DNA of 38,264 bases from Thauera linaloolentis 47Lol = DSM 12138 (GTDB lineage: Bacteria > Pseudomonadota > Gammaproteobacteria > Burkholderiales > Rhodocyclaceae), in the NCBI RefSeq assembly GCF_000310205.1, contig NZ_AMXE01000032.1:1-38264 (forward strand). Direction: 5' to 3'. Shown here in pieces: positions 1 to 7,889 of this stretch (the stretch's first letter is position 1; every line of letters starts with the position of its first letter). The notes under the pieces were generated by a model. It was not told the DNA's origin and did no database searches. It saw only the letters and a list, made by a program, of their open reading frames with translations. The position numbers and the translations under genes are program-made.

Positions 1-147
1 ATCGTCAGCCTGGGCGCCAACGGCTGGAAGATCGCCGGGCTGGTGCCGGAACTGCGCGTGCGCCACAGCCGCAACCGCAGCAACCTCGACTGGGCCTTCG
101 GCTTCCGCCAGACCGAGGCCAGCATCATGTTGCGCCACAGCTTCTGA
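1..147 (+). CDS. C-terminal end of an outer-membrane beta-barrel protein, possibly Slam/DUF560 (5' end outside window)
   Basis: The first 48 codons of the window are open in frame 1 and end in TGA at 145-147. The peptide alternates polar and hydrophobic residues and ends in LRHSF. A terminal phenylalanine on an amphipathic strand is the usual BAM recognition signature of an outer-membrane barrel. The pattern of a basic stretch, then SN, then a final R-x-x-x-F strand resembles the end of surface lipoprotein assembly modifiers (Slam, DUF560), which export surface lipoproteins, often for metal or heme capture. Position beside a FecI/FecR/TonB-receptor set fits that idea. With only 48 residues, the family call is tentative; any porin-like barrel is possible. 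Confidence 0.45.
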   Translation: MVSLGANGWKIAGLVPELRVRHSRNRSNLDWAFGFRQTEASIMLRHSF

Positions 148-245
148 GTGGCTGGGAACAGCGCGGATTAGGCAGCCCATGCGGTTTGTCGTCCGCTCGT
201 GATGTGAGCCTCGGGGCCACGCAGCCCCGCATTGCCGCTTCAGGT

Positions 246-261
246 GTGCAAGCGATTGCAC
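246..261. promoter_or_regulatory. 16-bp LacI-type dyad upstream of the sigma factor gene
   Basis: GTGCAAGCGATTGCAC is symmetric except at one central pair and has the AA-N-CG-N-TT core typical of LacI/GalR/PurR operators. It lies about 45 bp upstream of the predicted -35 of the ECF sigma gene. No LacI-family gene is in the window, so the regulator is unknown. A chance dyad is possible. Confidence 0.3.
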
Positions 262-305
262 GCCAGGGGCAGGCGCATGGACATCTGCTTCACGCGTTTC
301 CAGCA

Positions 306-335
306 TTGACGCTTTCCATTCTTTGAATAGAGAAT
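306..335 (+). promoter_or_regulatory. Predicted sigma-70 promoter of the ECF sigma/FecR genes
   Basis: TTGACG at 306-311 matches five of six -35 bases. With an 18-bp spacer it pairs with GAGAAT at 330-335, which matches four of six -10 bases. The -10 lies inside the Fur-box-like dyad at 330-348, the usual layout for iron repression. Confidence 0.45.
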
Positions 336-348
336 GAGAAGCGTTCTC
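330..348. promoter_or_regulatory. Fur-box-like operator
   Basis: GAGAATGAGAAGCGTTCTC is a 19-bp inverted repeat that agrees with the classical Fur consensus (GATAATGATAATCATTATC) at 14 of 19 positions by direct comparison. It overlaps the predicted -10 of the downstream FecI-type sigma gene, so iron-replete Fur would block transcription. This is the main reason to call the module iron-regulated. Confidence 0.6.
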
Positions 349-400
349 TGGTTTGTGCCGCTCAGCTGGCCAGATTTTTTCCTTTTGCCTGGGTCGTTTC

Positions 401-910
401 GTGTCCGAAGCATCCAACGTCGCCGAACTCTACAACGAGCACCACCGCTGGCTGCTCGGCTGGCTGCGCCACAAGCTGGGGTGCCAGCAGCAGGCCGCCG
501 ATCTGGCGCAGGACACTTTTCTGCGCATTCTCGGTAGCCGGCGGGAGCAGCTTTCCAGGGTACGGGAGCCTCGCGCCTACCTGACCACCATTGCACATGG
601 GCTGGTCATCGACCATTACCGCCGCCGCGAACTCGAACGTGCCTGGCGCGAATCGCTGATTGGAGAAGAGGAGGCGACGGCGCCTTCGCCAGAGCAGAGA
701 CAACTCGTGCTCGAGGCGCTGATGGAAGTGGATCGCCTGCTCGATGGCCTGTCCGCCAAAGCCCGCGCCGCATGGCTGTTCAGCCGTCTCGACGGTCTGA
801 CGCATGCGGAAATCGCCTCCAGGCTCGGGGTCTCGGTGTCGCGTGTGCGCCAATACCTGACAAAGGTCGCCCGCCAATGCTACGAACTGCGCTATGGCAC
901 GGCCGAATGA
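401..910 (+). CDS. FecI-type ECF RNA polymerase sigma factor
   Basis: A 169-aa protein from a GTG start. Region 2 holds the AADLAQDTFLRIL motif (core binding and -10 recognition) followed by REPRAYLTTIAHGLVIDHYRR. Region 4 near the C-terminus has LDGLTHAEIASRLGVSVSRVRQY, the helix-turn-helix for the -35 element. Length and motifs match FecI/PvdS-like iron-starvation sigma factors, which transcribe the cognate outer-membrane receptor gene once released by FecR. The frame stays open upstream to an ATG at 353, but the extra 16 residues are not sigma-like, so the GTG is preferred. The end overlaps the start of the FecR gene. Fur control is suggested by the operator at 330-348. Confidence 0.9.
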   Translation: MSEASNVAELYNEHHRWLLGWLRHKLGCQQQAADLAQDTFLRILGSRREQLSRVREPRAYLTTIAHGLVIDHYRRRELERAWRESLIGEEEATAPSPEQRQLVLEALMEVDRLLDGLSAKARAAWLFSRLDGLTHAEIASRLGVSVSRVRQYLTKVARQCYELRYGTAE

Positions 911-1928
911 CGCGATGAGCGCCTGTAGCCGCGATGATGAAAAGCCCGTCTCGCGGCGGGTGCTCGACGACGCCATCGCCTGGCAGTTGCAGCTCGACGG
1001 CATGGCCGCCGGGCATCCGGAGCGGACGGCTCACAAGGCCTGGCTGGCTGCGCATCCCGATCATGCCCGCGCCTGGCGCCAACTGGCGCAGATCGATGCC
1101 GAACTCGGCGCGCTGCCCCGGCAGGCTCCGATCCGCCATGTTCTCGCCCGCAGCAGGCGCCGGGCAGGCTGGAAGGAAGCCGCCGGCACCTTCGTGCTGG
1201 CCCTTGCCGTCGGTCTCGGCACGCTGCTCATCGATCGCCACCAGCCCATTGGCGGTCTGCTTGCCGACTATCGCACCGGAACCGGAGAACGGCGGACCGT
1301 CACGCTGCCCGACAATACCGTCATCGTCCTGAACTCCCGTTCCGCGGTGGATGTCGATTTTGGCGCGGACAGGCGTGCCGTCCGCTTGCGCGAAGGCGAA
1401 ATCCACATCGAGACCGCGCATGGAGACCCCGCCGAAAGACGCCCCTTCATCGTACTTACCGCCGATGGCAGCCTGCGCGCTCTGGGGACGCGTTTCATCG
1501 TCCGCCGAGACGATGGCGGCACCTTGCTGACCGTCACCGAATCCGCCGTGCTCGCCCGCTCCGCGGTCTGCCCGGCAGAGCCCGAAGCCGCCTGCGCGGC
1601 CGAACAGCGGGTCGATGCCGGCCAGCGCCTGCATCTGACTGCCGACGCGGTCGGCGCCGTTCTGCCCGCCAGGGCCGATGCTGAAGCGTGGAAGGAGGGG
1701 ATGCTGGTGGTCGACGGCGAGCCGCTTGCTGCCGTCGCCGCCGAACTGGCCCGCTATCGCCCCGGACTGCTGTGGGTGGCGCCGGACGCCGCCGACCTGC
1801 GCGTCACCGGCACGCTGCCGCTCGACGATGGCGAGCGCGCGCTGGCCGTCCTGGCCGCATCGTTGCCGGTGCGTGTCGTCAGGTATGGTGGCTGGCTGGT
1901 GAGCATCGAGGCCGCGCCCGCCCGGTGA
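894..1928 (+). CDS. FecR-family transmembrane sigma regulator
   Basis: A 344-aa protein with a cytoplasmic N-terminal DUF4880 segment (SRRVLDDAIAWQLQLDG, then the HPERTAHKAWLAAHPDHARAWRQL region). One membrane helix lies near residues 97-115 (TFVLALAVGLGTLLI). The periplasmic FecR domain contains the family hallmarks GERRTVTLPDNTVIVLNSRS and LRALGTRFIVRRD. FecR proteins bind the signalling domain of a ligand-loaded TonB receptor and activate the partner sigma factor. The gene overlaps the sigma gene by 17 nt from this ATG; a second in-frame ATG at 915 is equally plausible. Order sigma-FecR-receptor is the classical surface-signalling arrangement. Confidence 0.9.
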   Translation: MARPNDAMSACSRDDEKPVSRRVLDDAIAWQLQLDGMAAGHPERTAHKAWLAAHPDHARAWRQLAQIDAELGALPRQAPIRHVLARSRRRAGWKEAAGTFVLALAVGLGTLLIDRHQPIGGLLADYRTGTGERRTVTLPDNTVIVLNSRSAVDVDFGADRRAVRLREGEIHIETAHGDPAERRPFIVLTADGSLRALGTRFIVRRDDGGTLLTVTESAVLARSAVCPAEPEAACAAEQRVDAGQRLHLTADAVGAVLPARADAEAWKEGMLVVDGEPLAAVAAELARYRPGLLWVAPDAADLRVTGTLPLDDGERALAVLAASLPVRVVRYGGWLVSIEAAPAR

Positions 1929-1976
1929 ACTTTTTTCGCCGGCCTCTATCACTTTTCCGGACTCGTTCGGCAGACA

Positions 1977-1996
1977 GGGGAAAGAAGCTTTTCCCC
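1977..1996. repeat. Short inverted repeat upstream of the receptor gene
   Basis: GGGGAAA-GAAGC-TTTTCCCC is a dyad with 7-bp perfect arms ending 22 bp before the receptor ATG. It could form a small hairpin in the leader or serve as a protein site in the expected ECF-sigma promoter region. I could not identify a convincing FecI-type -35/-10 pair. Confidence 0.35.
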
Positions 1997-2018
1997 GACC
2001 ATTTCTGGAGCCTGCCGC

Positions 2019-5000
2019 ATGTCTGTCCCGCCCCGTGTCCCCCCCTTTCCGCTGCGCCCCGCTGCCCTGGCCCTGCTGCTGACCCTGAGTGGAGCAATCC
2101 CCGCCGCGGCTCTCGCTCAATCCACCGCCGCCAGCAGCCACAGCTATGATCTGCCGGCCGCGCCGCTCGCCGCCACGCTCAACCGCATCAGCCGCGAAGC
2201 CGGCCTCGCGCTGACCGTCGATACCGGCCTGGTGGCCAGTCGGCAGGCTGCGCCGGTACGCGGCCAGCTGTCCCCGGAACAGGCCCTGCGCGCCGCATTG
2301 CAGGGCAGTGGTCTGGAATTGGTGAAGATCGATACGAATACCTACACGCTGCGTTCGGCACTGCCCGAGCTTTCGGGCGAAGACCGCGCGTCGAGGAATG
2401 CGACGGAGCTGAAGAGCGTGCTGGTGACCGGCCGGCGCACGCCGGACGAGATCGGCCGCGAGGACGTGTTCGAAAGGAACGTTTCCAACCTGTACGTCGA
2501 CCGGGACTACCTGGAGCGCTTCCAGGTCAATGCCGCCGGGGATGTCCTGAAGGGTTTGAACGGCGTCTACAACATGAACACCCGCACGGCGGGCGGCGCG
2601 ATCACGCCGAACATCCGCGGCATCACCGGCAAGGGGCGTATCCCGGTGAGCATCGACGGCACGGAGCAGACCGTCGACGTATGGATGAACAACTACGGCG
2701 TGGGCGACCGCAACTACATCGACTCCGCGTTGTTCCGCAGCATCGCGGTCGACAAGGGCCCGGACATCGCCGCTGGGCACAAGACCGGCGTCGGCGGCTC
2801 GGTGGTCATCCGCACCATCGATGCCGAGGACATCGTGCCGGAAGGCGAGCGCTGGGGCCTGCAGATCAAGACCGATCTGTCCAACAACGCGGCCAAACCG
2901 CAACACGACCTGAGCAAGTTCCTCGGCTGGGACGACTATCGCACTCTGCCGGGCGGGGCGACGGCTGATGGCGCGGGCGGCGGCGTCGACTGGATGACCG
3001 GCGACCGCAGTCCGTTTTCGCTGATCACCGATGAAGCCTTCGTACCGCGCAACAAGGATGACCGCGGCAAGTTCGACTTCGGCGACGACCGTTCGCTGAT
3101 GATCGCTGGCGCGTTCCGGACGGAACTGAGCGACGGCATGTTGGCCTACAGCTACCGCAAGAAGGGCAACTACTTTGCCGGCAAGCGCGACGCCGGCGGC
3201 TACCTGGACAACCCGGTGTACGACGAGGACTACTACTGCGGGCGCGGAACCGACTGCATCGGTTCGGATTCCTTCATCCCCAACATGGCGAAGATGTACA
3301 AGTCGGGCGACGAGGTGTTCAACAGCAACACGCGCACCGAGACGGTACTGGCCAAGAACAGCTGGTATCTGGGGGACAACCAGAAGATCAGCGTGGAGTT
3401 CATGCGCAATGACATCCTGTTCGGCGAGATCAATCCGTTCCAGACGCAGTTCCAGCTCAATTTCAGCGAGCTGAATCCGAACCTGATGGGCAAGGTGCCG
3501 CCCATGCAGGTGCAGACCATCAATTCCAATATCCGCTCCGACACCTACAAGCTCGGCTACGAATGGAAGTCCGGGGCCAACCCGCTGATCGACCTGAAAG
3601 CCAACCTGTGGCGGGTCAAGACGACCAGCGAGCGTCACCAGAGCGGCGGCATGAGCCTCGGGGTGCATCAGCCCGACGTCTGGTACGACGCCTGGTACTG
3701 GTGCAACGTGCGCAAGCAGTTGCCGGACTACATGGATGCCTGGGGTTCCTGCGACATGGTGGGCCTGGTCTACGGCTTCGACGAGAACACCACCCGCGAA
3801 GAGATGATCGCCGGAAACCCCAACGACGACGGGCGCTACCGGGTGATCTCGGGCGCCGAGCAACGCACCAGCGTGACCCGCGACGGCTTCGATATCGCCA
3901 ACCTGTTCCGTCTCAACGACCGTTTCCGCGTCAATGTGCGCGCCGATTTCCAGCGCGAGAAGCTCGACGAGCAGAACCGGATCGTCAACGGGCAGGATCT
4001 GTTCAATTTCCTCGGCACCATCACCAGCCTGGCCAACATGGCCGGCCCGCGCGGCGGGCGGCGCGAAGAGTGGGGGGTGAATACCTCGTTCGACTGGCAG
4101 GTGACCAGCAAGCTGAACCTGCAGGCCGGCGTGCGCTACCACGAGTTCTGGGCCTACGACGACGCCCTGGCGCGCGAGCGGCGCAACGGCAACGGGCGCT
4201 ATGGCCTGGGCAGCGGGCATGATCAGTACACCGCGGGCATTGTCGTGCCGTACTACGAGATCATGGATGGCGCAATGACGGAGGAGTACAAGGCGGTGAT
4301 GAGGGCGCAGGCTGAATGGAATGCCGAAGGTGGTATCGGAGGCGAGGCGCAGCAGGCGGTTGATGCCTTGTATTTGGCATTCAAAGAAAAATATGGGGTC
4401 AATCCGATTTTCGACGAGGAGATTGTGTCCTTGGGTAATGCGGCTGACGGAAAAAAATACAAAGACGGCAACTTTACCCCTGTAGATGATGCGGCGTATT
4501 ACCGGCTGGTGAAGGATGTGATTGCGCCGTATCGCAATGGCAAGCTGGATGTCTCTGCTGTAACGGAAAGAATACGCCCAGAGATGTTCGATGAGCAGGT
4601 CGAAAACCCGCAGGGACAGAATGGCAGCTATTACAAGTATCTGATAGGTGATGTGGTTAGCGGGACCAGAGCGCTGGGTGATAATCCATATGATTACAAT
4701 GAAATCAAGCAGGAAATCGTAGGTGCCGGGCAGGCGATGTTCGAGGGAACGAACGCATCTGAACAGGGACGGGTGCGCCAGATTCCTCAAGACATCAGCG
4801 AAGAGGAAAAATGGCGCGAGCCGCAGAAAATCAAGGGCCGCGCCTGGTCGCCCATGCTGGCGCTGACCTATGCCGCGACGGACAACAGCCGCATCTTCCT
4901 GCGCTATGCGCAGATGACGCGCTTTCCCAGCATCTATGAATCCACCGCCTCGGAACCCGTCAGCGTGCTGAGCCGCATCACCACGCCGGGCATCGACCTG

Positions 5001-5696
5001 AAGCCGGAGCGCAGCCACAACTGGGAAGCGGGCTACGCCTTCAACTTTGCACCATACTGGCGCCCGCTGCTGCTGGGGGACGTGCGCCTGACCTACTACC
5101 ACAACACGATCAAGGACGTCATCGACACCAGCAGCGAGAAGCGCATCATCCAGTACGACAAACGCATCAACAAGGGCGTCGAGCTGCTGGCGCGCGTGGA
5201 TACGGGGCGGTACTTCGCCTCGCTGGGCGGGACCTACCGGCTCAAGCAGGTGACCTGCGACCGCAGCACGGCGGTGTCGTTCGACCTGTACCTGCGGCGC
5301 GCGCCGGAATGCATCGACGGCGGCTTCGGCGCGACGCGGGGCTACCAGTCGCTGCAGCCCAAGTACTCCATGAACCTGGACGTGGGCACCCGGCTGCTGA
5401 ACGACGATCTGGAGCTCGGTCTGCGCGCGGTCTACCACAGCGAGGTGGAAACCGGGCAGTACGACAAGCTGGTGGAGCAGGGCTTCTGGCGCATGTTCGA
5501 GACCACCGGCAAGCCCTACCACTGGCGCTCCTCGCTGGTCATCGACGCCTACGGGCGCTACCGCCTGGCCAGGGATGTTGCGCTGCACTTCGGCGTCACC
5601 AACCTGACCGACCTCTACTATCTGGACCCGATGTCGAACGTGCCCACGCCCGGGCCCGGCCGAACCGTCAGCATGGGAGTGCAGTTCAATTTCTGA
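2019..5696 (+). CDS. Very large TonB-dependent outer-membrane receptor with N-terminal signalling (STN) domain
   Basis: A 1225-aa protein with a GGAG ribosome site at 2007-2010. A signal peptide of about 34 residues ends at ALA-Q. The STN signalling domain follows (about 42-112, LAATLNRISREAGLALTVD), then a TonB box (LKSVLVTG, about 131-138), a plug (about 145-290) and a long barrel ending in VSMGVQFNF. STN plus adjacent FecI/FecR genes implies that ligand binding induces its own synthesis. It is far longer than ordinary receptors of about 700-800 aa. Residues about 745-930 (4250-4800) come from visibly AT-richer DNA and probably form a large extracellular loop insertion. All six cysteines lie in pairs (407/413, 562/578, 1080/1098). 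The ligand is unknown; a siderophore, heme or host/microbial protein ligand are all possible. The 3' end overlaps the oppositely oriented kinase gene by 79 bp. Confidence 0.93.
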   Translation: MSVPPRVPPFPLRPAALALLLTLSGAIPAAALAQSTAASSHSYDLPAAPLAATLNRISREAGLALTVDTGLVASRQAAPVRGQLSPEQALRAALQGSGLELVKIDTNTYTLRSALPELSGEDRASRNATELKSVLVTGRRTPDEIGREDVFERNVSNLYVDRDYLERFQVNAAGDVLKGLNGVYNMNTRTAGGAITPNIRGITGKGRIPVSIDGTEQTVDVWMNNYGVGDRNYIDSALFRSIAVDKGPDIAAGHKTGVGGSVVIRTIDAEDIVPEGERWGLQIKTDLSNNAAKPQHDLSKFLGWDDYRTLPGGATADGAGGGVDWMTGDRSPFSLITDEAFVPRNKDDRGKFDFGDDRSLMIAGAFRTELSDGMLAYSYRKKGNYFAGKRDAGGYLDNPVYDEDYYCGRGTDCIGSDSFIPNMAKMYKSGDEVFNSNTRTETVLAKNSWYLGDNQKISVEFMRNDILFGEINPFQTQFQLNFSELNPNLMGKVPPMQVQTINSNIRSDTYKLGYEWKSGANPLIDLKANLWRVKTTSERHQSGGMSLGVHQPDVWYDAWYWCNVRKQLPDYMDAWGSCDMVGLVYGFDENTTREEMIAGNPNDDGRYRVISGAEQRTSVTRDGFDIANLFRLNDRFRVNVRADFQREKLDEQNRIVNGQDLFNFLGTITSLANMAGPRGGRREEWGVNTSFDWQVTSKLNLQAGVRYHEFWAYDDALARERRNGNGRYGLGSGHDQYTAGIVVPYYEIMDGAMTEEYKAVMRAQAEWNAEGGIGGEAQQAVDALYLAFKEKYGVNPIFDEEIVSLGNAADGKKYKDGNFTPVDDAAYYRLVKDVIAPYRNGKLDVSAVTERIRPEMFDEQVENPQGQNGSYYKYLIGDVVSGTRALGDNPYDYNEIKQEIVGAGQAMFEGTNASEQGRVRQIPQDISEEEKWREPQKIKGRAWSPMLALTYAATDNSRIFLRYAQMTRFPSIYESTASEPVSVLSRITTPGIDLKPERSHNWEAGYAFNFAPYWRPLLLGDVRLTYYHNTIKDVIDTSSEKRIIQYDKRINKGVELLARVDTGRYFASLGGTYRLKQVTCDRSTAVSFDLYLRRAPECIDGGFGATRGYQSLQPKYSMNLDVGTRLLNDDLELGLRAVYHSEVETGQYDKLVEQGFWRMFETTGKPYHWRSSLVIDAYGRYRLARDVALHFGVTNLTDLYYLDPMSNVPTPGPGRTVSMGVQFNF

Positions 5697-7033
5697 GCCG
5701 GAGGCCGCAGATCCGAAGTGCGGAGGCTGATGCCTACGCTCGTCCTGCTGCGAGAGTGGGCGAAGGCCGTGCCCCCATGCATGCGCGCGATCGCCGCCAC
5801 GATGGCCAGTCCGAGCCCGTGATTGTCCTTGCCGTGTTCGCGCGCCCGATCGGCCCTGTAGAAGCGCTCGAAGATCCGGGGGAGATGCTCGGCGGGAATC
5901 GCCGGGCCGCTGTTGCTGACCGATAGCCGGACGCTGCCGGTCGCGTCCGGCGCGATGTCAATATCGATCACGGTGCCGCGCTGTGCGAAGCGGGTCGCAT
6001 TGGCGAGCAGGTTCGACAGCGCGCGCCGTAGCAGCGCGGAATCGAATTCTCCCTCGGCGTCGCCTTGCACCCTGGCACCGACACCCGCTTCGTGCAGCGC
6101 GGCCTCGTGGAAGTCGACGACTTCGGCCGCGAGCGCGGCGAGGCTTCGGACCAGGCTTCGCCGCGCACGCTCGCCGCGGTCGGCCCTCGACAGAAACAGC
6201 ATGTCGTTGACGAGGCTCGCGAGGCGCTGGAGATCCTCAAGGTTTGAGCCGAGGACCTCCTTCAGTTCGGTGATGCCGCGCTCACGGTGCAGGGCGAGTT
6301 CGGTTTCACCGATCAGGCTGGCCAGCGGCGTGCGCAGTTCGTGGGCGACGTCGGCGTTGAAGCCTTCGAGTTGCCGGTAGGCGCCATCCAGGCGCGCGAG
6401 CATTGCATTGAACTGCCCGACCAGGGGCTGCAGTTCTTCGACTTGCGCCGAGCCGTCGAGCGGGCGCCCGACGTTCTCGGGCTTGAGTGCGGCGGCCTGC
6501 CGTGCCAGATCGCGAACAGGCAGCAGCGCCCGCCGCACGAGCCATGCGCCGCCGGCCGAAACCACCAGCGCGCCGGCCAGTGCGCTTGCCAGCAGCGTCC
6601 AGGCCAGTTTCTTCAGCAACTGGGCATCGGAGCGGACGTCGAGCGTCAGCTCGGCCAGGAGCGGGGGGCCGTCCGGCCACGGCGCTGGAATTTCGAAAGC
6701 GATCCGGCGCAGGCTGATGCCGGCCTCGGAGGGCCCCGGCGTCGCATACAGCGGCGTGCCCGCCTCGCCGCTCAGGCGCAGTCCGAGATCGCCATGGCCG
6801 ACAAAGAAGTCGTCGAGCTTGTGGCGCAGGCTCGGCAGCTCTTCCCGGGTGGCGATCTCGCCGACGAGATGGCGGATCAGCTCTTGCCTATAGTGGAGTT
6901 CCTCGGCTTGCCGGGCGGCAAAATTCAGGCTGCTGGCGACATAGACGACAATACAGACCAAGCCGAGCCCGGCGAGGCCCAGTGCCGCGAGCCATGACGA
7001 CAGCCAGCGGCGCAACGAACGTCGCGGGAGCAT
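5618..7033 (-). CDS. Heavy-metal-type sensor histidine kinase (CusS/CzcS/IrlS-like)
   Basis: A 471-aa inner-membrane kinase. Membrane helices lie at about residues 12-34 and 143-165, flanking a roughly 105-residue periplasmic sensor. A HAMP segment follows (RRALLPVRDLARQAAAL), then the dimerisation box with phospho-acceptor H231 in HELRTPL. The ATPase domain shows the N box (LLANATRFA), G1 (SNSGPAIP), F box (FERFYRADR) and G2 (GLGLAIV). Residues 1-440 cover the usual family extent. The last roughly 27 residues read antisense through the end of the receptor gene and probably arose by loss of an earlier stop. It starts 2 nt after the regulator stop, so the two are co-transcribed. The adjacent metal-efflux genes suggest it senses periplasmic metal cations. 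Confidence 0.92.
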   Translation of the reverse strand: MLPRRSLRRWLSSWLAALGLAGLGLVCIVVYVASSLNFAARQAEELHYRQELIRHLVGEIATREELPSLRHKLDDFFVGHGDLGLRLSGEAGTPLYATPGPSEAGISLRRIAFEIPAPWPDGPPLLAELTLDVRSDAQLLKKLAWTLLASALAGALVVSAGGAWLVRRALLPVRDLARQAAALKPENVGRPLDGSAQVEELQPLVGQFNAMLARLDGAYRQLEGFNADVAHELRTPLASLIGETELALHRERGITELKEVLGSNLEDLQRLASLVNDMLFLSRADRGERARRSLVRSLAALAAEVVDFHEAALHEAGVGARVQGDAEGEFDSALLRRALSNLLANATRFAQRGTVIDIDIAPDATGSVRLSVSNSGPAIPAEHLPRIFERFYRADRAREHGKDNHGLGLAIVAAIARMHGGTAFAHSRSRTSVGISLRTSDLRPPAQKLNCTPMLTVRPGPGVGTFDIGSR

Positions 7034-7035
7034 GC

Positions 7036-7722
7036 TCAGGCGCCCCGGTCTTCGAGGACGTAGCCCATGCCGCGCACCGTATGCAGCAGCTTGCGTTCGA
7101 AAGGGTCGTCGATCTTCGCGCGCAGGCGGCGTACCGCGACTTCGACGACATTGGTGTTGCTGTCGAAGTTCATGTCCCAGACTTGTTCGGCCAGCGCGGT
7201 GCGCGATATCACCTGTCCGTGCCGGCGCAGCAGCAGGGTCAGCAGCACGAACTCCTTGGCCGTCAGATCGATGCGCTGTCCGCCGCGCGATGCCTTGCGC
7301 CGCACCAGATCCAGTTCCAGGTCGGCCAGCCCGAGCGTGGCCGGGGCGGCCTGGCCGGATGGAAGCGCGCCGCGCCGCAGCAGGGCCTGTACGCGGGCCA
7401 GCAGCTCGGACAGGGCGAAGGGCTTGACGAGATAGTCGTCGGCGCCATCCTGCAGGCCGCGTACCCGGTCCTCCACCTTGTCGCGCGCGGTGAGCATCAG
7501 CACCGGGACATGCTTTTCGCGGCGCAGCGCCCTCAGCAGGGCGAAGCCATCCAGCCCGGGGAGCATGACGTCGAGCACCACCAGATCGTAGTGGCCGTCG
7601 AGCGCGAGATAGCGCCCTTCGATGCCGCCGTGTGCGACATCGACGATGTAGCTGCTTTCGGTGAGCGCCTTGCGCAGGTATTCGGCGAGCTTGGGCTCGT
7701 CCTCGACGACCAGGATCTTCAT
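7036..7722 (-). CDS. OmpR/CusR-family heavy-metal response regulator
   Basis: A 228-aa protein starting [10 protein letters not shown]. The receiver domain has acidic residues E7/D8, phospho-acceptor D51 in VVLDVMLPG and the lysine of LVKPFA. A winged-helix DNA-binding domain follows, with [16 protein letters not shown] and the C-terminal [14 protein letters not shown]. The frame is open further upstream, but those residues lack family similarity, so the start at MKIL is used. It lies immediately before the kinase gene. It probably binds the dyad at 7756-7773, 34 bp upstream of its own start and upstream of the divergent DUF4148 gene, and may also act on the czc promoter; the last point is inference. 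Confidence 0.93.
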   Translation of the reverse strand: MKILVVEDEPKLAEYLRKALTESSYIVDVAHGGIEGRYLALDGHYDLVVLDVMLPGLDGFALLRALRREKHVPVLMLTARDKVEDRVRGLQDGADDYLVKPFALSELLARVQALLRRGALPSGQAAPATLGLADLELDLVRRKASRGGQRIDLTAKEFVLLTLLLRRHGQVISRTALAEQVWDMNFDSNTNVVEVAVRRLRAKIDDPFERKLLHTVRGMGYVLEDRGA

Positions 7723-7755
7723 GCGCGGATTATCACGGAGCGGGCGGCCATCCGG

Positions 7756-7773
7756 GATTACGAAATCGTAATC
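7756..7773. promoter_or_regulatory. 18-bp perfect-arm dyad between divergent regulator and metal-protein genes
   Basis: GATTACG-AAAT-CGTAATC has perfect 7-bp arms and lies in the 167-bp gap between the response regulator and the small periplasmic protein gene. Dyads of this kind serve as Cus/Czc boxes for CusR-like regulators. The position suits both autoregulation and activation of the rightward gene. Confidence 0.55.
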
Positions 7774-7889
7774 GGGCTGTTCGCGTTTCGACGTGGACGG
7801 TTTCCTACAGTACGGCCCGTGTTCAGCCCATGGGATCCGGAATCGGCGGGGCGGGATGCACATTCCATATCAAAGAAAGGAGTCTCGTC

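Noticed and set aside
213-228. GGGGC...GCCCC hairpin as a terminator of the partial barrel gene
   Set aside because: The stem is only 5 bp and no T tract follows, so it is too weak to call.
780-5588. A 1602-codon open frame on the minus strand over FecR and the TonB receptor
   Set aside because: It mirrors well-supported genes on the plus strand. GC-rich codon use removes stops from the antisense frame, and its translation is low-complexity with no recognisable domain.
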